Source of the DNA: Luidia sarsii
Lineage: Eukaryota > Echinodermata > Asteroidea > Paxillosida > Luidiidae
Direction: 5' to 3'
Assembly (NCBI GenBank): GCA_949987565.1
Contig: OX465102.1
Coordinates: 8,668,512 to 8,732,511, forward strand
Length of the DNA stretch: 64,000 bases
Part shown: positions 30,801-43,087 of the stretch, one piece after another
How positions within the stretch are numbered: position 1 is the first letter of the stretch
Layout: each line of letters begins with the position of its first letter
Program-made: the position numbers and the translations under genes
Notes under the pieces: model-generated
Seen by the model: only the letters and a program-made list of their open reading frames with translations
Told to the model about the DNA's origin: nothing
Database searches by the model: none

Positions 30801-31139
30801 ATTCCCTGGTCGCTGACCGCAACTCCTGTCACCCAGCGCTATTGTGTGCATAGCATACGCTGGGAAGTGCATGACCCCTGACCCCCACTAAGCTCCGCAC
30901 AGCTTCGCAAACGTGTACAACTGAAATCTCTCCAAAACATCGACCATCTCTTGAATCATTTCTCATATTTTCCTATTAAATTACGCGAGCTGAAACAAAA
31001 GCCGGACACAGTGGGCTCCCAGTCATAGTTGTCGGACCTTTATTAAACTCAGCCCCTGGTGTATAAGTTATTTTAGGCCTACTTGTTTAGCTGTTATAAC
31101 AGGGCGCCATCAAGAAAACAGAGAACCAAAATTGCGCAG

Positions 31140-31270
31140 CAGATACCGACGTAATGTACGTGTACATGTACACGTGTACAGTAGTACATTACATGTAGTA
31201 CACAACGTGTACATTGTACAGGTGTACAGTAGTACAGTGTGTACATGTACATTACATGTAAATATAGTAC
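31140..31270. repeat. ACATGT/GTGTAC word cluster
   Basis: Repeated TGTACATGTACA and GTACACAACGTGTA words in two similar halves (about 31150-31210 and 31212-31275). Confidence 0.7.
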
Positions 31271-31499
31271 ACAACGTGTTTATAGATCAAGACTATACGC
31301 ATTACGCAATCCCCAAGAATAATTCAAATAATGACCAAAGCGAAAAACAATAAATCTGCAAAGGATTATCAGATTATTTTCTCATACATTGAGGTATAAT
31401 TCTTTTTGAAATGTTGATTAATATTTGTAGTTAAAATTAAAATGATTGAACAAGCCTAACTGACCAATCAGACAGGGTCGTCTCCGCCGTGATGTCATA

Positions 31500-31821
31500 C
31501 CCCCACAGTGACCTTCCGGGAATTTCGAAAGCATGGCGGGTTGAGGGAACGCGAATTCGACCACCGAATTCCATGATTTTTCCCTCTTTATGAAACTCGT
31601 AGGTGAGTTGCACATGGGTAATTGTAGGTTGTTTTTATCAACCAAAGAGATAAGTTTCTCCTGATGACGGCCAGAGCATACTGGTCGAAACGTCGAGTTA
31701 TCCTCAGGTTCTTTTCAGAACCATACCTCTTCCTTTAAGAGACCTGATACATGGTGTTCACCGCAAACCTTCCTATATCAAAGAGATAAGCCAACTATTT
31801 TCTCTGGGTTTCATTCTTCTT
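31500..31821 (+). repeat. THAP-element flank copy, split by a 207-bp insertion
   Basis: 31500-31596 and 31804-31821 together match 19130-19250. The 31597-31803 insert contains CTGATGAC, a hairpin GGCCAG/CTGGTC and GAAACGTCGAG (31660-31697). Confidence 0.65.
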
Positions 31822-32659
31822 TAATGTTAGGGGCATGTACAAAGTCTAGATTTGGTCTCTTACCCAGGATCCTCTGTGATGATTAGTACTAAACTAAGCC
31901 TGCAATCTGCAACATTTACATGTAACACAGTGAAAAGGTCATTTTCTTACCATACTGTACTGTCCGAGACAGATAGAGAAAAGCAACATTTGTTTGTCCC
32001 ATCTGTCGCAAATATGTCCGATCATTATGTCCCATCAGTCACAATGGAAAGTGTGTACATTCTTATTCTAATTGTTCATTGTTCATCTGTGTGCTAAATA
32101 TTTATGATTGTAATTGTTTACTGAATTTGTTGTACTCATTTGATTACAGTTCTGACTAGTTAAGAAGTTTTGAAGTTGGTTGATGTTCCCTTTATATACG
32201 TGAAGTGCATGAAAAGATGTTTCTGCCTATTGTTGAATTTATTTCTGACACAATGGCATGTATTATCAAAGGTGTCATCTTAGGAAATATTTCATCATGC
32301 TGAAATTTAGTTCGTGACTTAAAAAGTCATTTAGGTAATATGTAAATTCCGTGAAATGAGATAGTGTCCCATTAGTCACATTTAAAATTTGTTTTAAAAT
32401 TTTTAACCCCCCCCCCAGCATTTAAGCAACCCAGTACACTTAATGACAGAGCGCACTCATATTACCACATCCTTGAGCTGGTCACAAATTGGCAGTAAGT
32501 ACATGTACTAATATTTCCTACTGACACAAAGTTTATACTCATTCAGTTGACTCAAATAGACTCAGTTTAGACTCATCAGACTTGATGTGTTGCAGTTCTG
32601 GCTGTAAGAAGGCTGCATCACATAATGTGCGCAGTGGGTCTGCAACTGATGGTATTTTT

Positions 32660-32905
32660 TGTCTTTTTTCAAAAACGTGAGTAAAGCAAATGACCAGTAT
32701 TAGAATCCTTGATTCTCACTGAATCCAAAAATGGGCGGTAAATCTGGGGGTTTGTGTCGGCCGGTCGAAATGGTTTTTGGCGGTGTGTACATATAATCAG
32801 GTTTAGGACACTGATTTTCTTGGACCCTACAGTCACCCGAAACTAAAAATTTCAAAATTCGATAAAAAAAGGGTGACTTGTCTGGTCCAAGTTACTCGGA
32901 CTAAC
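32660..32905 (+). repeat. F1 fragment followed by F2 MITE
   Basis: 32660-32785 matches F1 (GAATCCTTGATTCTCACTGA). 32810-32905 is a complete F2 unit with CTTGGACCCTACAGTCACCC and GGGTGACTTGTCTGGTCCAA ends. Both also neighbour each other near 26 kb. Confidence 0.65.
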
Positions 32906-33539
32906 TATCATGCAGTCATGACTCGTCCGGCCAGCCAGTCATGACTCGTTTGCAACTAACTCAACAGATGCATATGACAGGCTAATAATACTACACCTTG
33001 TTTTATATCTGATTAACTGTGTACTCACCGTAAATGATGATAAGCAAAGAATTCGCAGAGATTCCAGAAAATAAGATTGAATCAGGACAGTCAAGATAGG
33101 CAGGACGTCCGCGCTGAAGAAAATGGCGACGACGTGAAGAGGCATCGAGACAACGTACAGTTCGTACAGTGCGTTTATTTATAGAGCACTATGGTTCATA
33201 CAGTTCGTACAGTGTACAGTACATGTACATGTACATGTACATTTTACATTACATGCCGTGTATACAGCACATGTGGATCGAACTATCCGTTTTTCAATAA
33301 GCGGATGCGCGGGAATTTTAAATTTTATAACGGTTACTTTCACTTTCAGCATCAGTGACTATACTTGCTCCATGGTTTTAGGATCCATGCAGTCGCATAA
33401 TCAATTGTCATAGCCAAATTACATTTTTACTACAATATATTTCAAAAATCCGAAAAACATGGAAAAAAATTGAATTGTTATTCCGTATGAGATATCTTTC
33501 AAGGTATCAAATTATATGAAATCAACTGCTTAAGTTTCC

Positions 33540-33890
33540 TGAATGTCTTACTATGACGTTATTATTCTTATGTTTTTCAACGTTCAAAAAACGTTGGAAC
33601 ACAACGTTAACAACAAAACGTTTCAGCAACGTCAGGATAACGTCATCGAAAGACATCATCCAGCCATCTCAAAATGTAGGTTTAGAAATTAAGTCAACAT
33701 AATGTTAGTTTTCTAACGTTATAAACAAAACGTAAAATAAACGTCAGGATAACGTCATTAAAAAACATTCCTCATCATGGCATGTAAAGGTCATAATCTA
33801 ACGTTACCATAACGTCCATAAGACGTCATTGTATAACGTGACCAAACATAACTTTCGAGTAACGTTACGGTAACGTTATGTGTTAGCTGG
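33540..33890. repeat. AACGTT/AACGTCA-rich degenerate repeat
   Basis: About 20 words of the type AACGTTA, AAACGTT or GATAACGTCAT at irregular 10-30-nt spacing. Possibly a subterminal region of a DNA transposon. Confidence 0.6.
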
Positions 33891-34135
33891 GGAGTCTTGA
33901 TCGGACAGAACAAACAAGTGTTCTTGGTCTGAAAAATGAGGGGGCCCGTAAGCCCCTTTAGGTCAATGGTGGACCTACGAGTCTTGATCGAACAGAACAA
34001 ACAAGTCTTATTGGTCCGAATAATGGGAGGACCCGTAAGCCCCTTTTGGTCAATTGTGGACCCACGAGTCTTAATCGGATTAGTGCTATATTGGTCGGAA
34101 TAATGGGGAGAGGGGACCTGAAAGTCTCTACTGGA
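33891..34135. repeat. 87-bp tandem repeat, nearly three units
   Basis: GAGTCTTGATCGGACAGAAC recurs at about 33893, 33980 and 34067 (last diverged), each with a TGGTCNGAATAATG and CCCGTAAGCCCC part. Confidence 0.7.
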
Positions 34136-34770
34136 CGGGTCGTGCAAAGTGTGTCGATGAGGGTGCCACCGTCAAAGGTTGGGAGGAGGGAGACCCTATA
34201 CCCACGCTAGAACATTGACGGTCATTATTTTGCTCATTTCTAAAGATTTTGTTTCAAATGACAATCCAAAAATATACATCAGAATAAATATATGTGACAC
34301 ATTAATGCTTCGTTATTTCATGTTCTCTTTTTTATTATCGTTTTGTCGAAACCATCCTCCATTACCATGCACCGGATTCGTTCGAGACGAAGAAATGATT
34401 CATTTGAAGTTAGCAAATTAGCGACCATCGATGAGCCTGTTTCATATTACATTTTGTTGTATTTTAATTACTTTATTGAAGTAAATGTTTTTAAAGCGTC
34501 AGGATTCTCTAATCGACACTGTCTCCCAGGTTATCTTCCGCTGCATCAGGTTGGAAGAGGCCGAGAAATTCGGCATGGCGTTTAGCCATTACCCTGTTTA
34601 GGGCCTTGTAAGGTTTAATTTAAACAAATATATCTTCCTATATTCCGGTTAAGACAGTGATTTATTGATTTATTTGTCCCAAAATGTCACTTGCTTTTAA
34701 TTTATATTTGATTCATTTTTGAGAAACAACTACATGTATCTTTAATTGATGCTATTTTGCTGACCTTCAC
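34136..34770. other. Intergenic; no gene seen
   Basis: AT-rich; two 80-codon plus-strand frames have no family signal. Confidence 0.4.
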
Positions 34771-34773
34771 AAT

Positions 34774-36100
34774 GTTTTCACAGTCGACATCATTTCCTCT
34801 CATGAAGTATCGGGACTGCTGAGCATTAGCAGTTCGATTGTTAGCAACATCCAGGAGTCTGCGGGTATAGTAAGATTCCATCCTTGTAACAAGGAAATCC
34901 ACCAGCTCTGTCACGTTGTAGACCTTCAGGCGGTAGAGGACTTTGTCCTTTATAATTATTGCCTCTTGTCATCAAGTGACTCCTCAATCATATGGCCCAT
35001 TCATTCCTCCTCTTGAAGACACTAGCATGATGATCGCCATAATTCTTGTTCTTCACTGTTGGATCAATTACACTGTAGCGATCATTGAGTTCAGATGCAG
35101 AAATTGCATACACTAGGCTCTTGAAGATGCCAAGTAAGTGTGGCCGGTCGTGCTTGCAAATTGCATGGTTACTATCCCAAAGCAAGCGCCACATGGCTTG
35201 AAGCATATGAAAGACACAGGGAATCAAGATCGTTTCGGGGTACACATCATATATCGCCTGGCGAAGTGCCAGGCAGTCATCAGTTGGCCGTGAGCCTCCT
35301 TTCCAAAAAAAGAGCAACTGGGTAGAATTGTCTTGAGCAGTTCAATTCCAGTAGTAATTGCTGATTTGCTTTCTGAAGAGGTGAGCAGTACTCCCAAAGG
35401 CAATCCACCAGCAGCGGAGTGGGTAAGGAAGATGAAAATTTGGCTGCCATTTTGATCACAATTACCTGAGGAATCAACAAATATCATCTGTTGAATCTTC
35501 TTGTGGACCCTTTTCATCAGAGGTGTACAAATGGCAATCAAAGTTTGATTGTCCTCAGTTTTCTAAATTTTTGCACACGCTTCATGTTGTTCCTCATTGT
35601 ATGCATGAAGCTTGCTCTCGAGGTCCACAAACATCTCTTTTGGAAAATCTTGTAGTATAATCTGCATACAAAGAACGAAAATGGATGGATCTAAAAGTCA
35701 GTAAGAGGTTAGATTAAATGGAAAAACGTGTGTATACAGAAAATGCCCACAAAGGTGTTAATTGCCACCATATATAACAAGAGATGAAGACAGTGCTGCA
35801 GTATTGTGAATGTATTTTACTGATTATTCTTATGGCCAGCATGTATCTAACAACTATAACAATGGTACAGGTATGTTATAATGTTATACTGATAACATAA
35901 ATAATAAGCATGATTAATTACCTATAGCAGAACTGAATATCTGGACACACATAGCGATCTGCTGCAGCATAGACATATTGATCTCCATGCTCCTCATGAA
36001 GATCAAACTTCAGAGTGTCCAATGCTGATGATGGAGAATGTCCATTCTCAAACAAATTTTTCAGTGTACAGATGGTATCCTGTGACACATCTCTCGAGGA
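34774..36100 (-). pseudogene. MULE-type transposase pseudogene
   Basis: Exon pieces on the minus strand: about 36090-35922 (DTLKFDLHEEHGDQYVYAA), then 35668-34774. The second begins IILQDFPKEMFVDLESK, has an in-frame TAG near 35560, then IFVDSSGN (candidate first Asp) and THSAAGGLPLGVLLTSS. After a one-base shift at the A7 run near 35300 come TDDCLALRQAIYDVYPETIL and PCVFHMLQAMWRLL. After another break near 34990 comes LVDFLVTRMESYYTRRLLD up to a GTCAGC donor. Domain order matches invertebrate Mutator-like transposases with a SWIM finger, which would lie beyond. At least three disabling changes. Confidence 0.65.
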
Positions 36101-36470
36101 CGGTTGATAAGAGGTATCCTCATGGTTTAGTTTAGGATAGGTTAGGTTGGTTAGTTTAGTTTAGGATAGGATAGGTTGGAATGAGGATATGGAGTGGGTC
36201 CGCGATAGCATCCAAACTAAGAAATTACATGGATAATATAAGAAAAAGTAAGACAAAGGAAAAATTATACTGGTGGAGTGGTCACAAATCATACAAAATA
36301 TTCTCTTTACAAGAGAAAATATCAAAAAGGTGAACTGAAGGGAACATCATACTGGTATAATCATTGAAAGGACATCAAGCATTGTAAGTACAGGCTAAAT
36401 GATAAAGGGAGATAAACTACTAGTATCCAGAGGCTGCTTAGGAGGTATATTTCTTAAGTTCCTTCATCAA
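36101..36470. other. Intergenic; no gene seen
   Basis: Includes a GGTTAG/GGATAGG-rich stretch (36125-36180). Confidence 0.4.
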
Positions 36471-37165
36471 ACAGATGGACGTCTTGTTATTTTGGAAAAG
36501 GATGATTCTGCCATCCATGGACCATGCTGCCTCGACAGCTTGGCAGCTTTGAGGAGTTCATGTCATCTGCCGGTTAGGTTCTCCGTGATCACTTGCCCTG
36601 TACCTTTGAGGAGACGTTTGTTCTTGAAGACATCAGATCTTTGACGGTAGCTCACAAACTTGACGATGATCGAGCGTGGTTTCATGTTGGGTCGTTTACT
36701 AGGTTGCCCAAGACGATGTGAGATCTATCGATGTCTTCTGGCTGTAGGTTTAGATGCAGCTTGTCGTTGATAGTCTGAATGACAAGCTTGTCCGTCTTTT
36801 CATCCGACGACTCTTTAATGCCATGAAGCAAGAGACAGCATGAGATTACTATTAAGTGTTGAGATTTCCTTGTATTTTAGTGAGAGTAGGGACAGTTCTT
36901 TGGTGTACTTGACTGTGTACGTTGGTGTACTTAACTTGATGGGAGTGGCTTCATATACATCTTATATAGATCTTGTTTGACAGAATTGGCAATGGATGTC
37001 ATGAAAGTCGTATTCTTCAACAGACTTTCAGCCAGTTTGTCAATTATCTTGTGTTGATGATCTTGTCAGACACAAGAGAAGTAATAGGTTCGATGATTGA
37101 TTGCAGGAAGTATGGATCGATGGAAATTACCTTGGAAATCTGTTCCCTGGGTCACTGTTGCCATG
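36471..37165 (-). pseudogene. LINE ORF1 protein remnant (RRM-type, L1-like)
   Basis: Frames on the minus strand give, in order: a start near 37165 (MATVTQGTDFQ); a helical KIIDKLAESLLKNTTFMTSI; then LLHGIKESSDEKTDKLVI, KLHLNLQPEDIDRSHI and RSIIVKFVSYRQRSDVFKNK; and finally GTGQVITENLTGR-stop-HELLKAAKL. This is the order of the RNA-recognition fold and C-terminal domain of LINE ORF1 proteins. Stops and shifts are present. No matching ORF2 is adjacent. Confidence 0.5.
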
Positions 37166-38264
37166 ATCGGGCGTCCATGGAGATGTGTGAAAAGGACGGC
37201 TTTGCGTTGCTGCTTTGTCCTGGATTACGTAACTCTTTCGTTGTTCAGGGTTCTTAGCACTGGGACATGGTGATGGTGTTGACTAATGGCCAGTGCTATG
37301 CTAGCACATAACACTCGGTGATTGTGACCATTCTTCAATTTCACAATGAATAGGATGCCGTCATGAATGTGTGGGTCTTGAGACCTCAATACAAAGAAAT
37401 ACATTTTTTTATTAAAATAAAATCAGTAAATTTGCAACAATAATTGGTTATCTCACTGTCTCATTTGATGTGTTATTTTAATAGCAAAGAGATTTCATAT
37501 ACTCAGGAATTGAAATATAAAATTGTTTATGTATGAACTGGGAAAGTACTACTAACATGATATAAATGCTTTTAGGCCTATGTGAGAGAGAAATTTCTGA
37601 TATTTATTATTTACTTTGCCATTGTTTAGTGCTGTCCAGCCTATTTGCCCTTTTAGGGTATCACCTAAAAAGGACTTGTTTCCATCCCTTGTTGAATATT
37701 TGATTATAAAATACAGAAATTAATCAATGTACAACTTGTTGTATGGAGGAGAATCAGTGGGGATTGAATAATGTTAATAAGGCTGGAGGTTTTCCTCATG
37801 CGGACAAGTTTGTCTTGGGCATACTTTCTTAGAATAGATAAAGGCCATAGCCATGATGTAATGGGGCAAACCTTAAGAGGGTAGACCTCCACATACCTAA
37901 GGAGGCAGGTCACCACTGGACTTGGTCCATAGGGACATGTCTGGGTTGACCAGAAAGCCACTAGTACTGTACATGTACACATTTGAAGGAACTTACAAAA
38001 TATACAGTGTATGTATAATTAATAAACTTATTGTGATATTGTTTCCATTCTTTTTCTTATATTCATTTTCTTTCACTAATTCTAAATTTTTATTTTTTTC
38101 TATTCTAATCTGTATTCACATGATTAATTCCTCCTCAAAACATCCACCCACCATGACCTAAGTCTCCCAGTATAGACAACCTCCTTAGCTGTTTACTGAC
38201 TACATTTACCAAAAATGCAAATCTCAAAATTTAGTGCGCATAAAATTTCCACTCTTCTCAAAGT
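37166..38264. other. Intergenic; no gene seen
   Basis: AT-rich. The 60-95-codon frames are without features. Confidence 0.4.
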
Positions 38265-38545
38265 CAAAGGCAGAGCGACAAGGACAAATAAACAAGTAGG
38301 AAGGGGGTATACACTGATGACAAACTACAAAGAGGAAAGCAGAAGGATAAGATAGTGAGAAGAGGGGGAAGATATCAAAGAGAGAAATGTGGTGGAGTGA
38401 ACACAAAATAAATGATTAACAGTAAACATGCAGTAGGCTTTACTCTTTGTCCTCGTTTGTCATCTGTGTCCTATTCATTCTCTACCCCTTTTCTACTTGT
38501 ATCTGTTTTTGCTCTTGTCAACCTGCCATTGACAAAGGTCCTGCT
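38265..38545. repeat. Head-to-head pair of the pyrimidine-rich repeat
   Basis: 38265-38410 is the reverse complement of the 27711-27910 type. 38439-38545 is in the forward orientation (TTTACTCTTTGTCCT, then GACAAAGGTCCTGC). Neither reaches the CGAAACGTC end. Confidence 0.6.
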
Positions 38546-39350
38546 TTTTGTAATTTTAGTCAGTAAGCAGTTTGAAACATTTCTGTATATTACTCTAGGA
38601 TTAGATACTTTAGATTACTCTAAGTCTAAGATTAATAACAATTGGCCTCATGCTTTTAGCACTGATGGATCTGTTTCAAAAAAGAAAGAAAATATAAACA
38701 AATCCTGTCTGGGTAGGTCTTTGACTTCCCCCATGTCAAACATGAAACTCTCTGAAATGCAGCCAGCCATTGCTGAACTTTTTCTTCTGTAGGGACCTTC
38801 AAACGCAGTTGGCACTTGAACCCAAAGTCATCTTGGCATATTGCTGCGTACTCTGCTAGTAAAAGGTCCTGTGGGGAGGAGATTCGTATAATTTATGACA
38901 TTAAACTGTTAACTGGTACTAGTACTCTACTACTTAATTCTTATACTTTACAGTACTTTCAAGAGGGCGCTGTTCAAGCTGCTGCCACCTTTGGGGATTT
39001 TGCTCCCAAATTCAGAATCAATTTTCATCACGTTTTGTGCCACTCACAGGTTTGGCTACTCATTTTTCGACTGGTCACTCAGCACTTTTTGGTGTTGTCC
39101 TTCTGGACAAACTTTAATATCCTACACCTGCGTCTTCAAATAGTATTTTCAGGATTGTTAGTTTCGGTTGGACGACAATCTGCTGTACTCGTACGGATGT
39201 TCTACGTGCTGTACTTTTATGGCTTTGCTATAGCCACTCCACTGCTGCTACCAATCCCACATTGGTAACAATGACTGATCACAAACCCTATACGGTACTC
39301 AAGGGGTGAGCTGCTTGCTCTTAAGCATTGTTCAAAAACAACACGGCTCT
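38546..39350. other. Upstream of LINE ORF2; possible 5' LINE region
   Basis: A 150-codon plus frame (38816-39268) shows no recognisable domain; it may be untranslated or ORF1-derived LINE sequence. Confidence 0.3.
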
Positions 39351-39358
39351 CATCGGGT

Positions 39359-42300
39359 GTGTTCAACAAACTCAAGAAGATTGGCATACTTCATCACAGA
39401 AGTCGACGTGGTGGACGTCATATCCACCGTAAGGCTCATGACGTCTCCAATAACAAAGGACCATCCAATACCTTGGATCCACGACGGGTGACCCTACATG
39501 TTGCACACTGGAATGCTCATTCAATCTGTAACAAGACCTTGTTGTTATGCGACTACATGCTCACCCATGACATCGACATTATGTTTCTGACTGAGACATG
39601 GGTCGGCGTGGATGATCAAGTCGTGATAAATGAGGTAACTCTACCTGGTCAATGTCCCAAGACCCGAGGACAAGCACGGAGGTATTGGAATACTCTACAA
39701 GGCTCAATTGGGCCTGAAACTCATTTCAGATATTGCATTTGAGACAAGTGCTTTCGAGTATGCAGTCGTGTCGAACATAAACTGCTCTCTGCACTTTGCT
39801 GTTATATACAGACCACCACCATCTGCAAAAATTAATTTAAAAACATTTACCTTCCTCGCTGATTTTGAAAACTTTGCCGATTGCCTGAATGTGTTGCCGG
39901 GAAAACTTTTGTTGCTCGGTGACCTCAACCTCGTTTTAGATTGTCCTGAGAAACCAGACGTTGCCCAGATGTCCGCCATTCTCTCTGCTTCAGGACTGAA
40001 ACAACATGTTACCGAGCCTACACATGTACACGGGCACACTCTTGATTGGCTAGTCACCAGATTCAAAGAGGACGGCTTACTGATCAACTACACAGTCGAC
40101 ATGGGCGATATGTCTGATCACGCCATAATTTCTTGCAAACTTAAACCCACCAAACCAAAAGCGCTGATTTCTTACGGCAAAATGGATCACACAACTTTCG
40201 CAAATGAGCTGTCAGATCAACTACAGTGTGTGTCACGAAGGGAACGTTCACAAATTCATGAACGATGTTGATAACGCCATCTCCACAGTCATTGATGTTC
40301 ATGCACCGAAGTCATCATGCTCTAAACCCAAGTGTCACAGACCTAAGTGGTACAACAACTCCATCGATGTAGCGAGACGGGAATGACGACGTGCTGAACG
40401 CAAATGGCGCAAGTCAAGATCTCATACTGATAGAATTGCTTTCGACACGGCTAAGCGTACTGTCTGTGAAACTCTTGCCACCGTCAAGTGTAGTTTCTTC
40501 AAGAATTCATTGAATAATTCATCTCCAAAAATTATCTTCCGTACCATCAACGATTACCTGTCTCACACTCCCTAACCGCACTGGCTAACAAATTTAGTAA
40601 ATTTTTCACTGATAAAGTGCTAACCATCCGTTCCTTTATTGCCGACCAACGAGTGGAAGAGCAACTGCCGGTTACTTTCCCTTCCCTTGAATGCAAGTTG
40701 TCTGACTTTCATCCCGTCACTCCTGATGAACTTTTGAGAACTGTTAGACAATCCACCAATACATCGTGCCAACTTGATCCAATTCCTACATTTTTACTCA
40801 AACGCCATGTTTTGACCTTACTCCCCAAGTTGACTGAGGTAGTTAATTCATCTCTACACTCAGGGGTCTTTCCCAATAGCCTTAAGGATGCAATTGTTAC
40901 CCCGATTCTGAAAAAGCCCTCACTTGACAAAAACGATCTTAAAAACTATCGCCCAGTTTCCAACATCCGCTACTCATCGAAGGTCATTGAAACAGTCGTC
41001 TGCTCCCAAATCACGAAATATCTGGATGACCATAAACTTCTGGACCCATTGCAGTCAGCCTACAGAGTTGGTCACAGCACCGAAACTGCATTGCTCAGGG
41101 TACATAATGACATCCTCCGTTCCATGGATAACAGCAGAGCTGTCTTCTTAGTAATGCTTGACCTCTCTGCTGCTTTCGACACTCTTGATCACGATATCTT
41201 GCTGAAACGCTTTCACAATAGATTCGGTATCACTGGAACCGCCCTTCAGTGGTTTGCATCCTACTTCGCTGGAAGAACAAACCGGGTCCATGTCACAGGC
41301 GTTGCATCTGATGTCAATCTTCTTGAGTTGTGTCCCTCAAGAATCAGTTATCGGTCCACGTGCCTTCACTATGTACGTTACTCCTGTTGGTGACATTCTT
41401 CGTCGGCATTGAGTAAGTTACCACATGTATGCTGATGACATCCAAATCTACCTGGATTTCAATCCAACTATTCCGTTTGATGCCGAGTGCTGCTTGTTTA
41501 GGCTGTCTAACTGCATTCATGATGTCCAGACCTGGATGCTGGCCACAAACTCATGCTAAATGAAAACAAAACAGAGTTTTTCATAGCATCGTCGTCACAT
41601 CACTACAAACGTCTTCAGTTACTCACCCTCACAATTGGCAACACAACCATCAATCCTGTGTCATCTGTTCGGAATCTGGGCGTTACCTTTGTCAACTCCA
41701 TGTCAATGAGTCATCACGTGAATGATATGTGCAGGTCCATAAACTATCACATACGCAACATCAAAATGATACGCAAATACCTGGACTATGACACTTGCCA
41801 TACTGTTGTTCGTGCACTGGTGCTCTCTCGCCTCGACTACTGCAACTGTCTGCTCACCGGATTCAAGCAATCCGATCTAAATCGCCTTCAAAAACTCCAA
41901 AACAAGGCTGCTCGACTGATCCATCAAAAGCCAAGGTTTTCCCACGCCACACCTCTCCTCGCGGATCTCCATTGGCTTCCAGTTAACCAGCGCATTGTGT
42001 TTAGGACGGCATTGGACATGTTCAGAACTGTGTCTAACACTTTTCCACCTTATATCTCGGATATTCTTGATCTCAGGAAACCCAATCGCCAAGGCCTTCG
42101 TTCACAATACAATCTGGTAGTTCCTCGTACCCTCAAGAGAGCCGGGGACAGCGCATTCTCCATCTCCGGACCTAAACATTGGAATAGTCTTCCAACCTCC
42201 ATTCGCAATGCTTCATCCACTGACCAGTTCAAAAGACATCTTAAGACTCACTTGTTCAATAGGAACCTGTAATTTTACTTTGTTTTGTTGTCCACTGATT

Positions 42301-42390
42301 TCGTCTTTGTATTGGCACTCTCCCCAAGCGCTTTGCATCCCTGGAAAAGGCGCTCTATAAATGCGTTTATTATTATTATTATTATAATAA
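39359..42390 (+). mobile_element. CR1/L2-type LINE, ORF2 with 3' tail, broken
   Basis: Endonuclease motifs in order: VAHWNAHSICNK, FLTETWVG, IYRPPP, LLLGDLNLV, DMGDMSDHAII. Then RT: IVTPILKKPSLDKNDLKNYR, LQSAYRVGHSTETALL, VMLDLSAAFDTLDHD, YADD near 41430. The C-terminal region includes VRNLGVTFV, RLDYCNCLLTG and HWNSLPTSIR, ending THLFNRNL-stop at 42272. The 3' end has GCGCTCTATAAATGCG and a (TAT/ATT)n tract at about 42367-42390, as in CR1/L2 elements, which use target-primed reverse transcription. Frame breaks near 39700, 40265, 40384 (stop), 40570, 41340-41400 and 41530 make it inactive. Near-complete ORF2; ORF1 not identified. Confidence 0.85.
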
Positions 42391-42439
42391 AAAAACACTA
42401 CCACGTAAAAGTTAGAAGTAGCACTTGCTGTACAAAGTA

Positions 42440-42520
42440 CTGCGATAGTAGTACTACTAGTACTAGTACCACTAAGACTAAAGAGTACGATAGGCCTACT
42501 AGTACTAGTACTAGTAGTTG
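42440..42520. repeat. AGTACTAGT simple repeat
   Basis: TAGTACTAGTACTAG-type runs at 42440-42515, with short relatives at 43345-43372. Confidence 0.7.
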
Positions 42521-42914
42521 ACTGTACCTCCAAGTTTTCAAATCTATCTTGTTCAGCATCCTCGTTTTTCCCTTTATCGCCACAAAATGAACATTGAGAT
42601 ATAGTCATCTTGGACAAGCGAATCTTTACCTCAAAAGGTGTGTTGAAGAAGTGAACATGTACTGTACGTCTACACTACAGCGAGTCAGCGAATGTCATTC
42701 TTTCATGCAGTAAACTTTTTGCGTATCAGCGATGGGCGAATACAGCCATCAGTGTGCGCAAAATAAACCTTGCACGTGTGGTTGTATTCAGTATGTACAG
42801 CGCAGACTGTCGCGCATGCGTGTGATCCAGAAAACTTAGCTAGTCAATGATATTGTTCTGAATCGCCCAATGCGTGTTATTTGTGAAAAGTTGGGCTTGC
42901 CACAATAGGCAGCT

Positions 42915-42980
42915 ATGGAAGCCTGTTTATCTGGCGACTCTTGTGCCAATCTTGAGCTGGAATCTTGCCCTAGAATGGAG
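42915..42980 (+). CDS. Candidate first exon of an unrecognised gene
   Basis: ATG at 42915 opens MEACLSGDSCANLELESCPR and reaches a GTAAAT donor at 42981 in phase 0. Joins without a frame change to 43780-44001. Short, so support is limited. Confidence 0.35.
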
Positions 42981-43087
42981 GTAAATATTTAAAAACGCAT
43001 ATTACGCAGTAGTAGTTGTACTACGTACAGTACAAGTGTAGGCTGTCAGAATGAATGGAAATGTCTGTTCCTTTACTTTGAAATGGA

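Larger units (their letters stand above)
29829..32380. promoter_or_regulatory. Dispersed GTCCCATNAGTCAC words
   Basis: The word occurs at 29829, twice at about 29996-30025, at about 32023 and at about 32364, always in the same orientation, with weaker matches at about 31995-32015. This spans the THAP copy B neighbourhood. Possible recognition sites of a transposase; purely an inference. Confidence 0.35.

Noticed and set aside
31660..31697. A definite hammerhead ribozyme
   Set aside because: CTGATGA, a hairpin and GAAAC are present, but there is one extra base, no clear stem III loop and no identified stem I partner. Kept only as a hypothesis.
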